Notes: generated from the letters alone by a model not told the origin. Positions 16,298 to 24,979 are shown, numbered from the stretch's first letter. The stretch: 64,000 nucleotides of DNA from an uncultured Muribaculaceae bacterium (GCA_947628305.1 CANQZG010000011.1:26659-90658); one strand, 5' to 3'. A program made the numbers and translations.

Positions 16298-17893
16298 TTA
16301 AAGGTCAAGGCTCACTTTCTTCATTTTCTTCGTATGTGATTTCAGCTGCCTGTCCACAAACACCATAAATCCTTTGCCGAGATTGTATTTCTCGCCGTAA
16401 CGGTCATAGACGACAGTCAATACATGACCCTTGTAATAAACATTGTCGAGACAGAACCAGTCCCAGGTGTTATCAGGCACAAGAGGGTTGATTACAACAG
16501 AATTCCCTATCTGTGGCCTGATACCCACCAACCCTGAAATCACAAGGTCACAATAGGTAGAATGATTATAGTGCTTACCACGTTCGTTGAACTCGGCCTT
16601 TCCCTCCGCAGCTCGCCTCTTGATAGCGTTGCGGGTCATCCATTCACCGGTGTATGGATTCTGTGATTCATCAATCCATGAGACAACTTTCCCGTCTTCG
16701 GTCACAAGTTTCTGCGAACGGCTGTATTTCAAGAACTCGCTGAAATAATCCCTGTCGCTCACGATGTCCTGATGATAGTTGTTCAACAAATTGGCCATCG
16801 CTGTCAAGGTGACGGCAGTGGAGAACGGCCACACACGGCCGTTCCATGTACACGGTTTCTTTGCGGGAAGCTGGAATCCCGGATGGGACTGCTCGGTGGT
16901 TGTCATCCCGTATGGCGCACGGAATCCGTCATTGCTCAATAGGAACGACCATGCCTTAGCAAAACCTGCGTTATCAGACGGCAGGTTCACATACCATGGC
17001 GTGTAACCCTGCAATTCCCGGACATCCACAAGGCTGTCATTCGTGTCGGACCGTGTCTTGAAGAAAGACGCCTCGCCATCCCACAACCTCGTCTCCACCA
17101 ACTTTTTCAATACATCGGCTTTCTTATTGTATTTTTCCCGAATCTTTTGATTCCCCTTGAGACGGGCAATCTCGGCAATAGCCACAGCGTCACCGTACAT
17201 ATAGGAGTTTATTGTAGGGCGTTTACCGCTCCCGCCAACCGAGAATTCCATCCCGTCAAACGTGCAATGCATGCTGTACAACCCGTCATCATGCAATCCC
17301 ACGATGTGCCCGCGACGCTCCTCAAGAGGAGTCCATTTCTCATAATTGTCCACAAGGGAGTCAAGAAGACTTAAGACAACAGGGTCGGACGTGACCTTGT
17401 AATATTCGAGCAAGGAGTTGGCCGCCCAGAAACTATACCGACGCGGCTCACCCTCTGTAAACCAAAAATCGGCGTACTTGTTGAGAAAACGGTTGTCCTT
17501 GAGCCATCGACCCTCGTAGAAATGATGCCCCGCAGGACAGCTGATTGAATTATATTTACCTGCCCAGCGCACATCAGGCAGAAACTCCGAAATTATAAAT
17601 CCTGTGGGAGTCTGCTTTATGTGCTTGCGAAATGTCCACCAACGGTAATAATAGGCGGTCTCCACATCCTTGTCGGGGCACTGGAAAAACGGGATATTGG
17701 CTTTCAGGAACCCCCATGCCGAATCATTGGATACATATTGGCGGTACAATTCATCGTCATCGGCGTTAAATCGGTCAATGTAACACTTGAAGTCATCAGG
17801 GTGCAATACCGATACTCCATCCCGGGCCGACAATGACACAACTCCGAGAGTCGAAGCCAGGAGACACACACCTGTGATAAATATTTTTTTCAT
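16298..17893 (-). CDS. Secreted MGH1-like glycoside hydrolase
   Basis: Protein of 531 residues from the ATG at 17893; a longer open frame upstream overlaps kdsB and is not used, since MKKIFITGVCLLASTLGVVS is a clear signal peptide. The body is an (alpha/alpha)6-barrel of the mannosylglycerate hydrolase/GH63-like type: RWWTFRKHI, NSYMYGDAVAIAEIARLKG, TWNGRVWPFSTAVTLTAMAN and the small C-terminal beta domain INPLVPDNTWDWFCLDNVYY. Such enzymes hydrolyse alpha-glucosidic or related linkages, and the substrate here is unknown. It follows kdsB by 22 bases and is probably the last gene of the envelope operon that starts at 20785. Confidence 0.8.
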   Translation of the reverse strand: MKKIFITGVCLLASTLGVVSLSARDGVSVLHPDDFKCYIDRFNADDDELYRQYVSNDSAWGFLKANIPFFQCPDKDVETAYYYRWWTFRKHIKQTPTGFIISEFLPDVRWAGKYNSISCPAGHHFYEGRWLKDNRFLNKYADFWFTEGEPRRYSFWAANSLLEYYKVTSDPVVLSLLDSLVDNYEKWTPLEERRGHIVGLHDDGLYSMHCTFDGMEFSVGGSGKRPTINSYMYGDAVAIAEIARLKGNQKIREKYNKKADVLKKLVETRLWDGEASFFKTRSDTNDSLVDVRELQGYTPWYVNLPSDNAGFAKAWSFLLSNDGFRAPYGMTTTEQSHPGFQLPAKKPCTWNGRVWPFSTAVTLTAMANLLNNYHQDIVSDRDYFSEFLKYSRSQKLVTEDGKVVSWIDESQNPYTGEWMTRNAIKRRAAEGKAEFNERGKHYNHSTYCDLVISGLVGIRPQIGNSVVINPLVPDNTWDWFCLDNVYYKGHVLTVVYDRYGEKYNLGKGFMVFVDRQLKSHTKKMKKVSLDL

Positions 17894-17915
17894 ACAATAG
17901 CGATTAAGTAGTCGT

Positions 17916-18680
17916 TTATAGTTTACCGTCGAGCAATAGATGACGCGCCCGTTCAAGGTCCTCAGGAGTATCGATACCCACCGTCGGGGCATCGGTCAAA
18001 GCGGTCTTGATTCTATAACCGTTCTGAATCCATCGTAACTGTTCAAGCGACTCGGCGAGCTCCAGCGATGATTGCGGAAGCCGCGTGATTTCATCGAGAA
18101 CCCCGGCACGATAGGCATACAGTCCTACATGTGTATGAAACACAGCACTGTCAATCCACTCTTTCCATTCGTGGTTTCGGACGTATGGGATAATCGAACG
18201 GCTGAAATATATCGCGTTCATCCTGTCATCAAGGACCACCTTAGGGGTATTGGGGTTAAATAATGCGTCCCAGCCGAGCGCAGGGTCAAACCGGCGCACA
18301 AGCGTCGCGATGGATGTCGTGGGGTCATCAATGAAGCATTGTTTGACGGCCCGTATCTGTTCAGGGGCAATAAACGGTTCATCCCCCTGTATATTAATCA
18401 CCACATCGGCCTTGGATTCCAGATTGGAGTACGCCTCCCGACAACGGTCGGTCCCGCTGCGATGTTCAGTCGATGTCATCACCGCACGCCCACCGAACCC
18501 CCTGACCGCATCCATGATACGTTCGTCATCGGTGGCGACAACGACATCATCAAGTTCCTTGCTCACCTGACGATACACCCGTTCAATCATAGTCATGCCA
18601 CCGATGTCGGCAAGCGGCTTTCCCGGGAAACGGCTCGAAGCATAACGCGCCGGTATTATTCCGATAAATGTAAGTTCCAT
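17916..18680 (-). CDS. kdsB: 3-deoxy-manno-octulosonate cytidylyltransferase
   Basis: Protein of 254 residues, the standard length. It opens with the nucleotide-binding IIPARYASSRFPGKPLADIGG and carries TDDERIMDAVRGFGG, TSTEHRSGTDRC, VNIQGDEPFI and VGIDTPEDLERA. KdsB activates Kdo with CTP to CMP-Kdo for lipopolysaccharide inner core synthesis in the cytoplasm. It sits in a leftward group with a flippase-like gene upstream and an MGH1-type glycosidase downstream (22 bases). A heptamer tandem array fills the 73 bases between it and the flippase-like gene. Assignment is secure. Confidence 0.96.
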   Translation of the reverse strand: MELTFIGIIPARYASSRFPGKPLADIGGMTMIERVYRQVSKELDDVVVATDDERIMDAVRGFGGRAVMTSTEHRSGTDRCREAYSNLESKADVVINIQGDEPFIAPEQIRAVKQCFIDDPTTSIATLVRRFDPALGWDALFNPNTPKVVLDDRMNAIYFSRSIIPYVRNHEWKEWIDSAVFHTHVGLYAYRAGVLDEITRLPQSSLELAESLEQLRWIQNGYRIKTALTDAPTVGIDTPEDLERARHLLLDGKL

Positions 18681-18694
18681 CTATATTGATTAAA

Positions 18695-18771
18695 TTCCTA
18701 ACTCCTAACTCCTAATTCCTAATTCCTAACTCCTAACTCCTAACTCCAAATTCCTAATTCCTAACTCCAAA
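18695..18771. repeat. Heptamer tandem array (YTCCTAA, 11 units)
   Basis: Eleven head-to-tail copies of TTCCTAA or CTCCTAA, two of them CTCCAAA, fill 77 bases between kdsB and the flippase-like gene. The array reaches into the 3' end of the latter and supplies its TAG stop codon. Read on the minus strand the unit is TTAGGAR. Confidence 0.9.
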
Positions 18772-19776
18772 TTTCCCTCTAACCCATGACGGAATCATGA
18801 AAGCTCCTATGACAAGGTAGACATAATAGGTGATTACACGCCATAGTAGCGCGATTACCAACGCTATTCCTGTCGAATTTATCATGTCGCCGTAATACTC
18901 GGTAAACAGCCATTCACTCAACCCGCTTCCACCGGGCGTGGGACTCACCAGCAGCACAACCCACACGACAGACTGACGGGCGAAAGCCACAAGCTGGTCA
19001 ATACCGGGCACAAATCCCCAAAACAGGGCATTGACAATCAGATACCTCGACAACCAGGAGACAGCTGTCGCGAAAAACGCTTTAAGCCACCACCCAAAGG
19101 AACATCCTCGCAATTCCATCCCGGCCACCGCCATATTGTCACCGAGCGTCTCAACCTTTGGTCGCCAGCGTTTCAACAAAGGCAGCCGGAACAGTGTAGA
19201 CAGTATACATTTAACAACAGTGGGTTTGACAATTATGCCGACAAAAAGCAATCCCGTATAGATTACGAGTCCTGAATATACCAGCCAAAACACCGTCTGC
19301 AATCCCATAGTAAACATTCCTCCATCGAAGCCGAACAAATCGCCATACGGGACAAAGAGCATAACGACCGGCAACGACACGACAAAAAACAGCTCGTCCA
19401 GGAACAATGTCACCAAGGTCAATGTGGTCGCACGCCCCAGTTCGATTCCCTCACGGTTCATGAACACCATGCCGAGTGCGCTTCCACCCACCACCGACGG
19501 CGTGACACATGAGGTGAACTCACACATCATGCACACCCTGACCGACTGTCCCCATGTCAGGCGACGGTCGGTTATGGCACGGAACCGCCAGCTAAGACCA
19601 AAATCGCGTCCCCCCATGCACACCCATGCCAACGCAATGGCACAGACCGCACGCCAGTCAAAATCAATCTCACCCCATACCGCCGGATTAAACTCCCTGT
19701 AGAACAGATAGGCCACAACGGCCATACCTATCACCACAGGGGCGATGACTTTCAGCAGAATACCGCGGGATGACAT
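18754..19776 (-). CDS. Flippase-like (lysylphosphatidylglycerol synthase TM region) membrane protein
   Basis: Protein of 340 residues from the ATG at 19776 (an in-frame TTG lies six bases earlier). It is an integral membrane protein of about eight helices in the LPG synthase TM/YbhN/AglD family, with the conserved TPSVVGGSALGMVFMNREG and VLLVSPTPGGSGLSEWLFTE segments. Only the membrane part is present; there is no soluble aminoacyltransferase domain, so lipid transfer or flipping is more likely than lysinylation. It follows the L,D-transpeptidase gene by 13 bases. Its last residues (VRN) and stop codon are encoded inside the heptamer array, so array length changes would not alter the present stop but repeats mark this end as variable. 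Confidence 0.85.
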   Translation of the reverse strand: MSSRGILLKVIAPVVIGMAVVAYLFYREFNPAVWGEIDFDWRAVCAIALAWVCMGGRDFGLSWRFRAITDRRLTWGQSVRVCMMCEFTSCVTPSVVGGSALGMVFMNREGIELGRATTLTLVTLFLDELFFVVSLPVVMLFVPYGDLFGFDGGMFTMGLQTVFWLVYSGLVIYTGLLFVGIIVKPTVVKCILSTLFRLPLLKRWRPKVETLGDNMAVAGMELRGCSFGWWLKAFFATAVSWLSRYLIVNALFWGFVPGIDQLVAFARQSVVWVVLLVSPTPGGSGLSEWLFTEYYGDMINSTGIALVIALLWRVITYYVYLVIGAFMIPSWVRGKFGVRN

Positions 19777-19789
19777 CTCCAATAGTTTC

Positions 19790-20785
19790 TTATCTCACTG
19801 AAACACTGTCAGCTGTGGCTACCGTAGCTGAATCCACGACCGACACCGTTGACACTTCTACAGAATCGGTCGACATTGTCACAATGGTATCGGTGACCAC
19901 AGAATCGACAACCGCCACGACCGAATCCTTGGGTTCTGACGGCAGGATATATGCATCAGACGACAATGGCGTTAACCCCGTCGATATTGTCGGCACCGGG
20001 GAACCCTCCGAGTCATTGACCGCAGCGTCACGCTTACTCGGGTTCACGATTATAGGCATACCCGGCTTGGCGTATGTCACAAGTTCAAGAATGGCCTGAT
20101 TCTGAATGCGTATACAACCATGGCTGACTCGAAGTCCCAACGACCTGGGAGACCCTGTGCCATGTATACCTATCTGTGAAGTGACAGGAGTGTTCAATCT
20201 TATGAACCGTGGCCCGAAGTGCCCCTTGACCTTGGATGTGTGGCCGTTATCATCGGTAAAAAGCCAGTCGGTGCTGTCATAGATACCCTGTGCGGTGAAA
20301 AAGCCTTCAGGTGTACGGGAGTCAGCCTTCTTATGCTTTGTCCCGTAATTACGCCCACAGGCCGTCTTATACACCTTGACTACATTGCCGTAACGGTCAA
20401 ACAACGCCACATTCATCGAAGCCTTGTCAACCACGATAAAATATTTGTGCCGGTTGTTCAACAAACGGTCGGCGTATGGAAAATTCTCATCAAGCATCCT
20501 CATCAATATGCCCGATTGATATTCACTCCAATGCCCCGATTCACGCATAAATGCCAACGCCTGTTCCTTATCCTTGAAACGGCGCGGAGGTAGCGAGATG
20601 TCGGTATAGTCGACAGAGTCAGCCTCGGTCGAGTCAGGCTTTATCAGGTCGCTTTCCTCAATGACAGGCTCGCCGACATCGACGGTATCGACCGACACCG
20701 TTTCGCGGTCAGCCGACCTCCCGCCACAGGAAGCGAATAGAAACGCCGAAAACAATGTGACAAATAAAAGGTTCAAATATCTCAT
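19790..20785 (-). CDS. L,D-transpeptidase (YkuD) lipoprotein
   Basis: Protein of 331 residues. A lipoprotein signal peptide ends at LFASC (Cys20). The YkuD domain (about residues 105-245) has the catalytic motif HGTGSPRSLGLRVSHGCIRI with His and Cys. L,D-transpeptidases make 3-3 peptidoglycan cross-links or attach proteins to peptidoglycan in the periplasm. Low-complexity regions rich in Asp, Ser, Thr and Val lie on both sides: about 25-65 after the lipid anchor and a C-terminal tail of about 45 residues built from DSV/DTV units. It leads an operon with the flippase-like protein, KdsB and the MGH1-type enzyme, all envelope-related. A promoter pair lies at 20811-20841. Confidence 0.9.
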   Translation of the reverse strand: MRYLNLLFVTLFSAFLFASCGGRSADRETVSVDTVDVGEPVIEESDLIKPDSTEADSVDYTDISLPPRRFKDKEQALAFMRESGHWSEYQSGILMRMLDENFPYADRLLNNRHKYFIVVDKASMNVALFDRYGNVVKVYKTACGRNYGTKHKKADSRTPEGFFTAQGIYDSTDWLFTDDNGHTSKVKGHFGPRFIRLNTPVTSQIGIHGTGSPRSLGLRVSHGCIRIQNQAILELVTYAKPGMPIIVNPSKRDAAVNDSEGSPVPTISTGLTPLSSDAYILPSEPKDSVVAVVDSVVTDTIVTMSTDSVEVSTVSVVDSATVATADSVSVR

Positions 20786-20810
20786 AATATCAGTATCTTG
20801 GATTAAAATG

Positions 20811-20841
20811 CAAATTTAACAAAACTCAGGGACTGTTCCAA
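20811..20841 (-). promoter_or_regulatory. Promoter of the L,D-transpeptidase operon
   Basis: Minus-strand TTG (20841-20839), 20-base spacer, TAAATTTG (20818-20811). The leader to the ATG at 20785 is about 20 bases. Confidence 0.55.
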
Positions 20842-20901
20842 TTTTATCCCTCACTTTTGCACAATCAATACCACACATCCCGCCAATCCCGCGAAAATAA
20901 C

Positions 20902-20909
20902 TATCTTTG
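20902..20909 (+). promoter_or_regulatory. -7 box of the RhuM gene
   Basis: TATCTTTG matches TAnnTTTG and lies 18 bases before the ATG at 20928. No TTTG is found at the -33 spacing. Confidence 0.5.
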
Positions 20910-20927
20910 TGAAATAATGTTTTGATT

Positions 20928-21950
20928 ATGGACGAGAACAATCAGATAATAATATATCAGGGCGAAGATGGCGAAACCCGCATTGAGGTTAAATTTACAG
21001 GTGATACCGTCTGGCTGTCGCAACAACAGATGGCTGAACTTTATCAGACAACCCGACCGAACATAGTCCAACATATCCGAAACATCTATGAGGATGGCGA
21101 ATTGGAGGAAACGGCAACCTGTAAGAATTTCTTACAGGTTCGGCAAGAAGGGAAACGGCAAGTTTCCCGTGAGATTCCATTTTACAATCTCGACATGATT
21201 ATATCATTAGGGTATAGGATTCGGTCGGTTATCGCCACTCATTTCAGACGATGGGCGACAGAACGGCTGAAAGAGTATATCGTCAAAGGATTCACTATGG
21301 ACGATGAACGGCTGAAAGGCAACGGAGGGGGTGCTTACTGGCGTGAACTCCTCGACCGCATCCGCGACATCCGTAGTTCGGAAAAAGTTATGTACCGTCA
21401 GGTTCTCGACCTTTATGCAACCGCCGTTGACTATGACCCCCGTTCTGATATCTCCATTGAGTTTTTCAAGATTGTACAGAATAAACTCCACTTCGCAGCA
21501 CATGGCCATACCGCAGCAGAGGTAATTTTCAAACGCGCGAATGCCGACTCTCCCCTTATGGGACTTACGTCATTCAAAGGAGACCATCCGACATTGCGAG
21601 ATGCAAAAATCGCCAAGAACTATCTAAGCGAAGAAGAATTAAAGATTCTGAACAATCTCGTATCAGGATACTTTGATTTCGCGGAAATTCAGGCAATGCG
21701 CCGCCGACCGATGTATATGAGCGACTATGTGCAACAACTTGACAACATACTTTCTTCGACCGGGGAAGCATTACTTAATGAACCCGGGACTATAAGCCAT
21801 CAGCAAGCCATGGAGAAAGCGGAACAGGAATACCGCCTGTTTCAAGTACGCGAATTATCCCCTGTAGAACGAGCCTACCTTGAAACAATCAAAGCATTAA
21901 ACACTAAAGCCAAGGGCAAACAGGATAAACGGGACGATAACCTCAAATAA
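20928..21950 (+). CDS. RhuM family protein
   Basis: Protein of 340 residues of the 'virulence protein RhuM' family (PF13310), from the ATG at 20928 (an in-frame TTG lies six bases upstream). The N-terminus has the family's DNA-binding-like opening, VWLSQQQMAELYQTTRPNIV then HIRNIYEDGELEETATCKNF, followed by FYNLDMIISLGYRIRS and HFRRWATERLKEYIVKGF. The C-terminal half (RIRDIRSSEKVMYRQVLDLY, GLTSFKGDHPTLRDAKIAKN) is the usual RhuM tail. The family was named from a Salmonella pathogenicity island gene but its biochemical role is unsettled; members often travel alone on genomic islands. It is a single-gene insertion between two leftward operons. Confidence 0.88.
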   Translation: MDENNQIIIYQGEDGETRIEVKFTGDTVWLSQQQMAELYQTTRPNIVQHIRNIYEDGELEETATCKNFLQVRQEGKRQVSREIPFYNLDMIISLGYRIRSVIATHFRRWATERLKEYIVKGFTMDDERLKGNGGGAYWRELLDRIRDIRSSEKVMYRQVLDLYATAVDYDPRSDISIEFFKIVQNKLHFAAHGHTAAEVIFKRANADSPLMGLTSFKGDHPTLRDAKIAKNYLSEEELKILNNLVSGYFDFAEIQAMRRRPMYMSDYVQQLDNILSSTGEALLNEPGTISHQQAMEKAEQEYRLFQVRELSPVERAYLETIKALNTKAKGKQDKRDDNLK

Positions 21951-21967
21951 AATAAGAGATTGTCATT

Positions 21968-22303
21968 TCAGAATGTTTCGTCCCGTGGGTTGCGCGGTGG
22001 GGTGACAGCGGGAGATGATTTCCCCGGTGACTTTCCTTTCTTTGACGTGACGGTCTTCCGACGGGATGACTTCTTTATCGAGTCGCGTCTCTCACGCCGC
22101 TCATTTTCATGAACCGCCTCAAGGGAGTCAACCGCACGCAGCCTTGCCTCCTGTTCTTCCACAAATTCATCTATGGGCTGCGAAAGGGATGGCGCATCAA
22201 TGCCGGTATGCTGCCGTCCAATGGCAACGCCCATCACGATAACGACAAGAATCACAGCGAGGACAATCAGTCCGCGACGCTCGCTTGAAGTGAAATAACC
22301 CAT
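21968..22303 (-). CDS. Small single-pass membrane protein
   Basis: Protein of 111 residues with one transmembrane helix near the N-terminus (residues about 11-28, LIVLAVILVVIVMGVAIG), then a charged soluble part with a helical Glu/Arg-rich stretch (35-72) and a Lys/Ser/Pro-rich C-terminus. The opening MGYFTSSERRG resembles the N-terminus of Bacteroidetes helix-hairpin-helix (ComEA-like) proteins, but no HhH domain follows, so it could be a shortened relative. It starts 4 bases after the NSS transporter stop and is surely cotranscribed with it. Confidence 0.65.
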   Translation of the reverse strand: MGYFTSSERRGLIVLAVILVVIVMGVAIGRQHTGIDAPSLSQPIDEFVEEQEARLRAVDSLEAVHENERRERRDSIKKSSRRKTVTSKKGKSPGKSSPAVTPPRNPRDETF

Positions 22304-22307
22304 CGTA

Positions 22308-23672
22308 TCACACCAAATTAGAAAACAACACCATCGCTATCAATACCGGACATACAAACCGCACAAGGAACAACAGCAACGGATACGCCCTCGATGTCAC
22401 CGTACCCCCGTTGGTCAGTTCATTCCTGAACAGTCCGCGTGGCGCAAACCATCCCATGTAGACACACAGGAATATCGACCCGACAGGCAAACATATATTG
22501 GTTGCAAAGAAATCGAGAGCGTCAAATATCACCATATCGCCTATCCTTACATCAGACAACACCCCCTGTGACAACGCACAGACCGTACTCAACAGGAAAA
22601 GCGGGAGCATAACACCCAGGACTGCCTTGACGCGAGTGAGCCTGAAACGATGCTGCATGAACGCCACCGACACCTCGGCAATGGAGATAGTCGAGGTCAA
22701 CGCGGCCACCATCAGGAACAGGAAGAAAAGCGTTGACCACACCTGCGTCCCGGGCATACGCGCAAACACCTCGGGAAGCGTGACAAACACCAACGTCGCC
22801 CCTCTCAACCCCTCGCCCTCAAGATGGAACGAGGTCACGGCAGGGAAAATGATGACACCCATCAGCACAGCCACAAGAAGGTCGAGCAACGATACAGTCA
22901 CAGCCGTGCGCGTCAACCTCGTGTCCCGGGGATAATACGATGAATATGTAACCAAGATACCCATGCCGAGGCTTAACGAGAAAAACGCCTGACCTAATGC
23001 ATTAAGAGCGACCCCCGGGGTGATTTTTGAAAAATCGGGGTTCAGGAAATAATCCAGACCCTCGGCCGCACCGGGCAATGACAGCGAAACCCCGCAGAAT
23101 ATAACCAACAGCACAAAAAGCAACGGCATCAGCACATTTGACAACCGCTCGATTCCTTTCTGCACCCCGAACAAAAGAATAACGATGTTCAACGCAATCA
23201 TGAAATAGGTGTTGACCGTGGCATTCCAACCATCGGCTATAAACTGCGTCATACGAGCCGAAAACTGCCCGGATGACACGACTTCCGCATCCCCGACAGG
23301 CTCATACAGAAACCCCGTGACCGACTGCCACAGGTATTCAAACGTCCACCCGGCCACAACGATATAGAAACTCAAAATCAAATAACTCGCGACAATCGCA
23401 AGAATCCCCACACTCCACCATGGGCGACGTGCGCCAAGATTAACGAACGCCCCCAAGGCATCGCTGCGTCCGCCACGCCCAAGAGCAAATTCAGCCAACA
23501 TCACCGGGATTCCCAACAAGAAAACGCAAGCGACATAGACAAGCAGGAACGCCGCGCCACCGTTGGCCTGTGCCTCGGCGGGAAACCGCCATATATTACC
23601 CAAACCAACAGCCGAGCCGACCGTCGCCGCCACAAGACCTATCTTGGATGCAAATTGTATCTTTTCAGACAT
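22308..23672 (-). CDS. Sodium-dependent transporter of the NSS family
   Basis: Protein of 454 residues with about 11-12 membrane helices. The first helix carries the NSS signature KIGLVAATVGSAVGLGNIWRFP, which forms the sodium and substrate sites of LeuT-like transporters. NSS carriers import amino acids or related amines with sodium; the substrate cannot be assigned from the sequence. It is the first gene of a two-gene leftward unit. The region upstream contains an element with inverted-repeat ends just 12 bases before its start codon, which may displace or provide its promoter. Confidence 0.93.
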   Translation of the reverse strand: MSEKIQFASKIGLVAATVGSAVGLGNIWRFPAEAQANGGAAFLLVYVACVFLLGIPVMLAEFALGRGGRSDALGAFVNLGARRPWWSVGILAIVASYLILSFYIVVAGWTFEYLWQSVTGFLYEPVGDAEVVSSGQFSARMTQFIADGWNATVNTYFMIALNIVILLFGVQKGIERLSNVLMPLLFVLLVIFCGVSLSLPGAAEGLDYFLNPDFSKITPGVALNALGQAFFSLSLGMGILVTYSSYYPRDTRLTRTAVTVSLLDLLVAVLMGVIIFPAVTSFHLEGEGLRGATLVFVTLPEVFARMPGTQVWSTLFFLFLMVAALTSTISIAEVSVAFMQHRFRLTRVKAVLGVMLPLFLLSTVCALSQGVLSDVRIGDMVIFDALDFFATNICLPVGSIFLCVYMGWFAPRGLFRNELTNGGTVTSRAYPLLLFLVRFVCPVLIAMVLFSNLV

Positions 23673-23684
23673 GCACTACTCCTT

Positions 23685-23992
23685 AGAGATTGTTTAAATT
23701 TTTATCATTGAATTTTTGTAGGTGTTTTACGATGATTTCCGTCATGCAGATGAGGGAGTGATGCGGGCATCATGACCGAGTCAAAGGGCGGAAAGCGCGT
23801 AAAAGACCATTTATTTAGCCGTTAAGGGATTGTCAAGGCTCTTTCGGGTCAATTTTAAAGTTCTCGCTCGTCAAATATTTCAATATTATCCTCGCTCGTC
23901 CTTTAAAATTCCCTCCGAAATAGCTCTTAAAAATTCTTATGAGAACCTTTAGCTCAATGAGCGCATGCTCATTAAAATTTTAAACAATCTCT
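23685..23992. mobile_element. MITE-like element with terminal inverted repeats
   Basis: GAGATTGTTTAAA at 23686-23698 is matched by its reverse complement at 23979-23991, and both ends are flanked by a direct TTA (23683-23685, 23992-23994), which could be a target duplication. Inside are AATTTTAAAG/CTTTAAAATT (23851-23860, 23901-23910), two CTCGCTCGTC copies (23863, 23891) and a hairpin ATGAGC-GCAT-GCTCAT (23957-23972). It encodes no protein. A 34-base relative of its left end lies at 53360-53393. Confidence 0.55.
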
Positions 23993-24070
23993 TAAAAATT
24001 GACGCAAATTTACAAAATTATACGACAACATGAAACCATTATCGCATTTTACATGTAAAATTATTCATAA

Positions 24071-24102
24071 TTTGCCCGTATGACGATTTTTCGCTAAATT
24101 CG
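24071..24102 (+). promoter_or_regulatory. Promoter of folP-cdaA
   Basis: TTTG (24071-24074), 20-base spacer, TAAATTCG (24095-24102), one base off TAnnTTTG. The ATG of folP is 20 bases further on. Confidence 0.6.
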
Positions 24103-24121
24103 CAACCATATCCCGCACCCA

Positions 24122-24979
24122 ATGCAACAGTTCCAACCATTCTCACTGAACCTGAAAGGTCGTCTGTTAGAGGCCGACCGCCCATTAGTGATGGGCATCC
24201 TCAATGTCACACCTGACTCTTTCTATGACGGCTCGCGGTCATTCGACACCGACACCGTCAGCCGGCGCGTGGAGCAAATGGTCGCAGAGGGTGCGGACAT
24301 AATCGACATCGGTGCATATTCCTCACGCCCCGGTGCCGATGACGTATCCGTTGACGAGGAATTGAGACGACTGGCCATGGGCATGGAGATTATCAGGCAT
24401 ATCACGCCCGACATCCCGGTATCGGTTGACACTTTCCGCGCCCGTGTCGCCCGCGTCGCCGTCAATGAGATGGATGCCAATATTATCAACGACATCTCGG
24501 GAGGCGACCTTGACCCTGACATGTTCGACACTGTCGCAGAACTCGCCGTTCCATACGTGCTTATGCACATGCGGGGCACACCGGCCACCATGCAATCAAT
24601 GACCGACTATAACGATGTCACGGCCGATGTCATCACCGACCTCTCTGTCAAGCTGAACCGCCTTAACCTCGCGGGGGTCGCCGATGTCATCATCGACCCA
24701 GGTTTCGGTTTCAGTAAGACCCTCGATGACAACTACCGGCTTATGGAGTCACTGCCGACGTTCGGCGAAGCGTTCCCGGGTCGTCCGTTGTTGGTGGGCG
24801 TATCACGCAAATCGATGCTCACCCGGTTGCTCGGAATCGCCCCCGACGATGCGCTCAACGCCACCACCGCGCTCAACACCATCGCAATGACACTCGGTGC
24901 GTCAATCCTGCGCGTCCACGATGTCAAGGCCTGTGTAGAGGCCGTCAAGGTGGCATCAAGATTTTTAAACAGCTTCTAA
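24122..24979 (+). CDS. folP: Dihydropteroate synthase
   Basis: Protein of 285 residues, the normal length. It carries the DHPS motifs VMGILNVTPDSFYDGSRSF, GADIIDIGAYSSRPGA, VDTFRARVARVAV, NDISGGD, DPGFGFSKTLDDNYRLM and VGVSRKSMLTRLL. The enzyme joins p-aminobenzoate to 6-hydroxymethyl-dihydropterin diphosphate in cytoplasmic folate synthesis and is the sulfonamide target. It is followed by cdaA after 22 bases, the common Bacteroidetes folP-cdaA pair, and preceded by its own promoter. Assignment is secure. Confidence 0.96.
   Translation: MQQFQPFSLNLKGRLLEADRPLVMGILNVTPDSFYDGSRSFDTDTVSRRVEQMVAEGADIIDIGAYSSRPGADDVSVDEELRRLAMGMEIIRHITPDIPVSVDTFRARVARVAVNEMDANIINDISGGDLDPDMFDTVAELAVPYVLMHMRGTPATMQSMTDYNDVTADVITDLSVKLNRLNLAGVADVIIDPGFGFSKTLDDNYRLMESLPTFGEAFPGRPLLVGVSRKSMLTRLLGIAPDDALNATTALNTIAMTLGASILRVHDVKACVEAVKVASRFLNSF

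Larger units (their letters stand above)
23673..24121. other. Divergent intergenic region dominated by a repeat element
   Basis: The 449 bases between the NSS gene and folP hold a 308-base element with terminal inverted repeats (23685-23992) and, to its right, the folP promoter (24071-24102). No coding sequence is recognised. Confidence 0.6.

Noticed and set aside
17894..17992. 33-residue N-terminal extension of the MGH1-like protein
   Set aside because: It overlaps the kdsB gene and hides a clear signal peptide starting at 17893.
18695..18771. Possible CRISPR or telomere-like sequence (TTAGGAR units)
   Set aside because: Pure seven-base tandem units without spacers, at an operon junction; a simple tandem array explains it.
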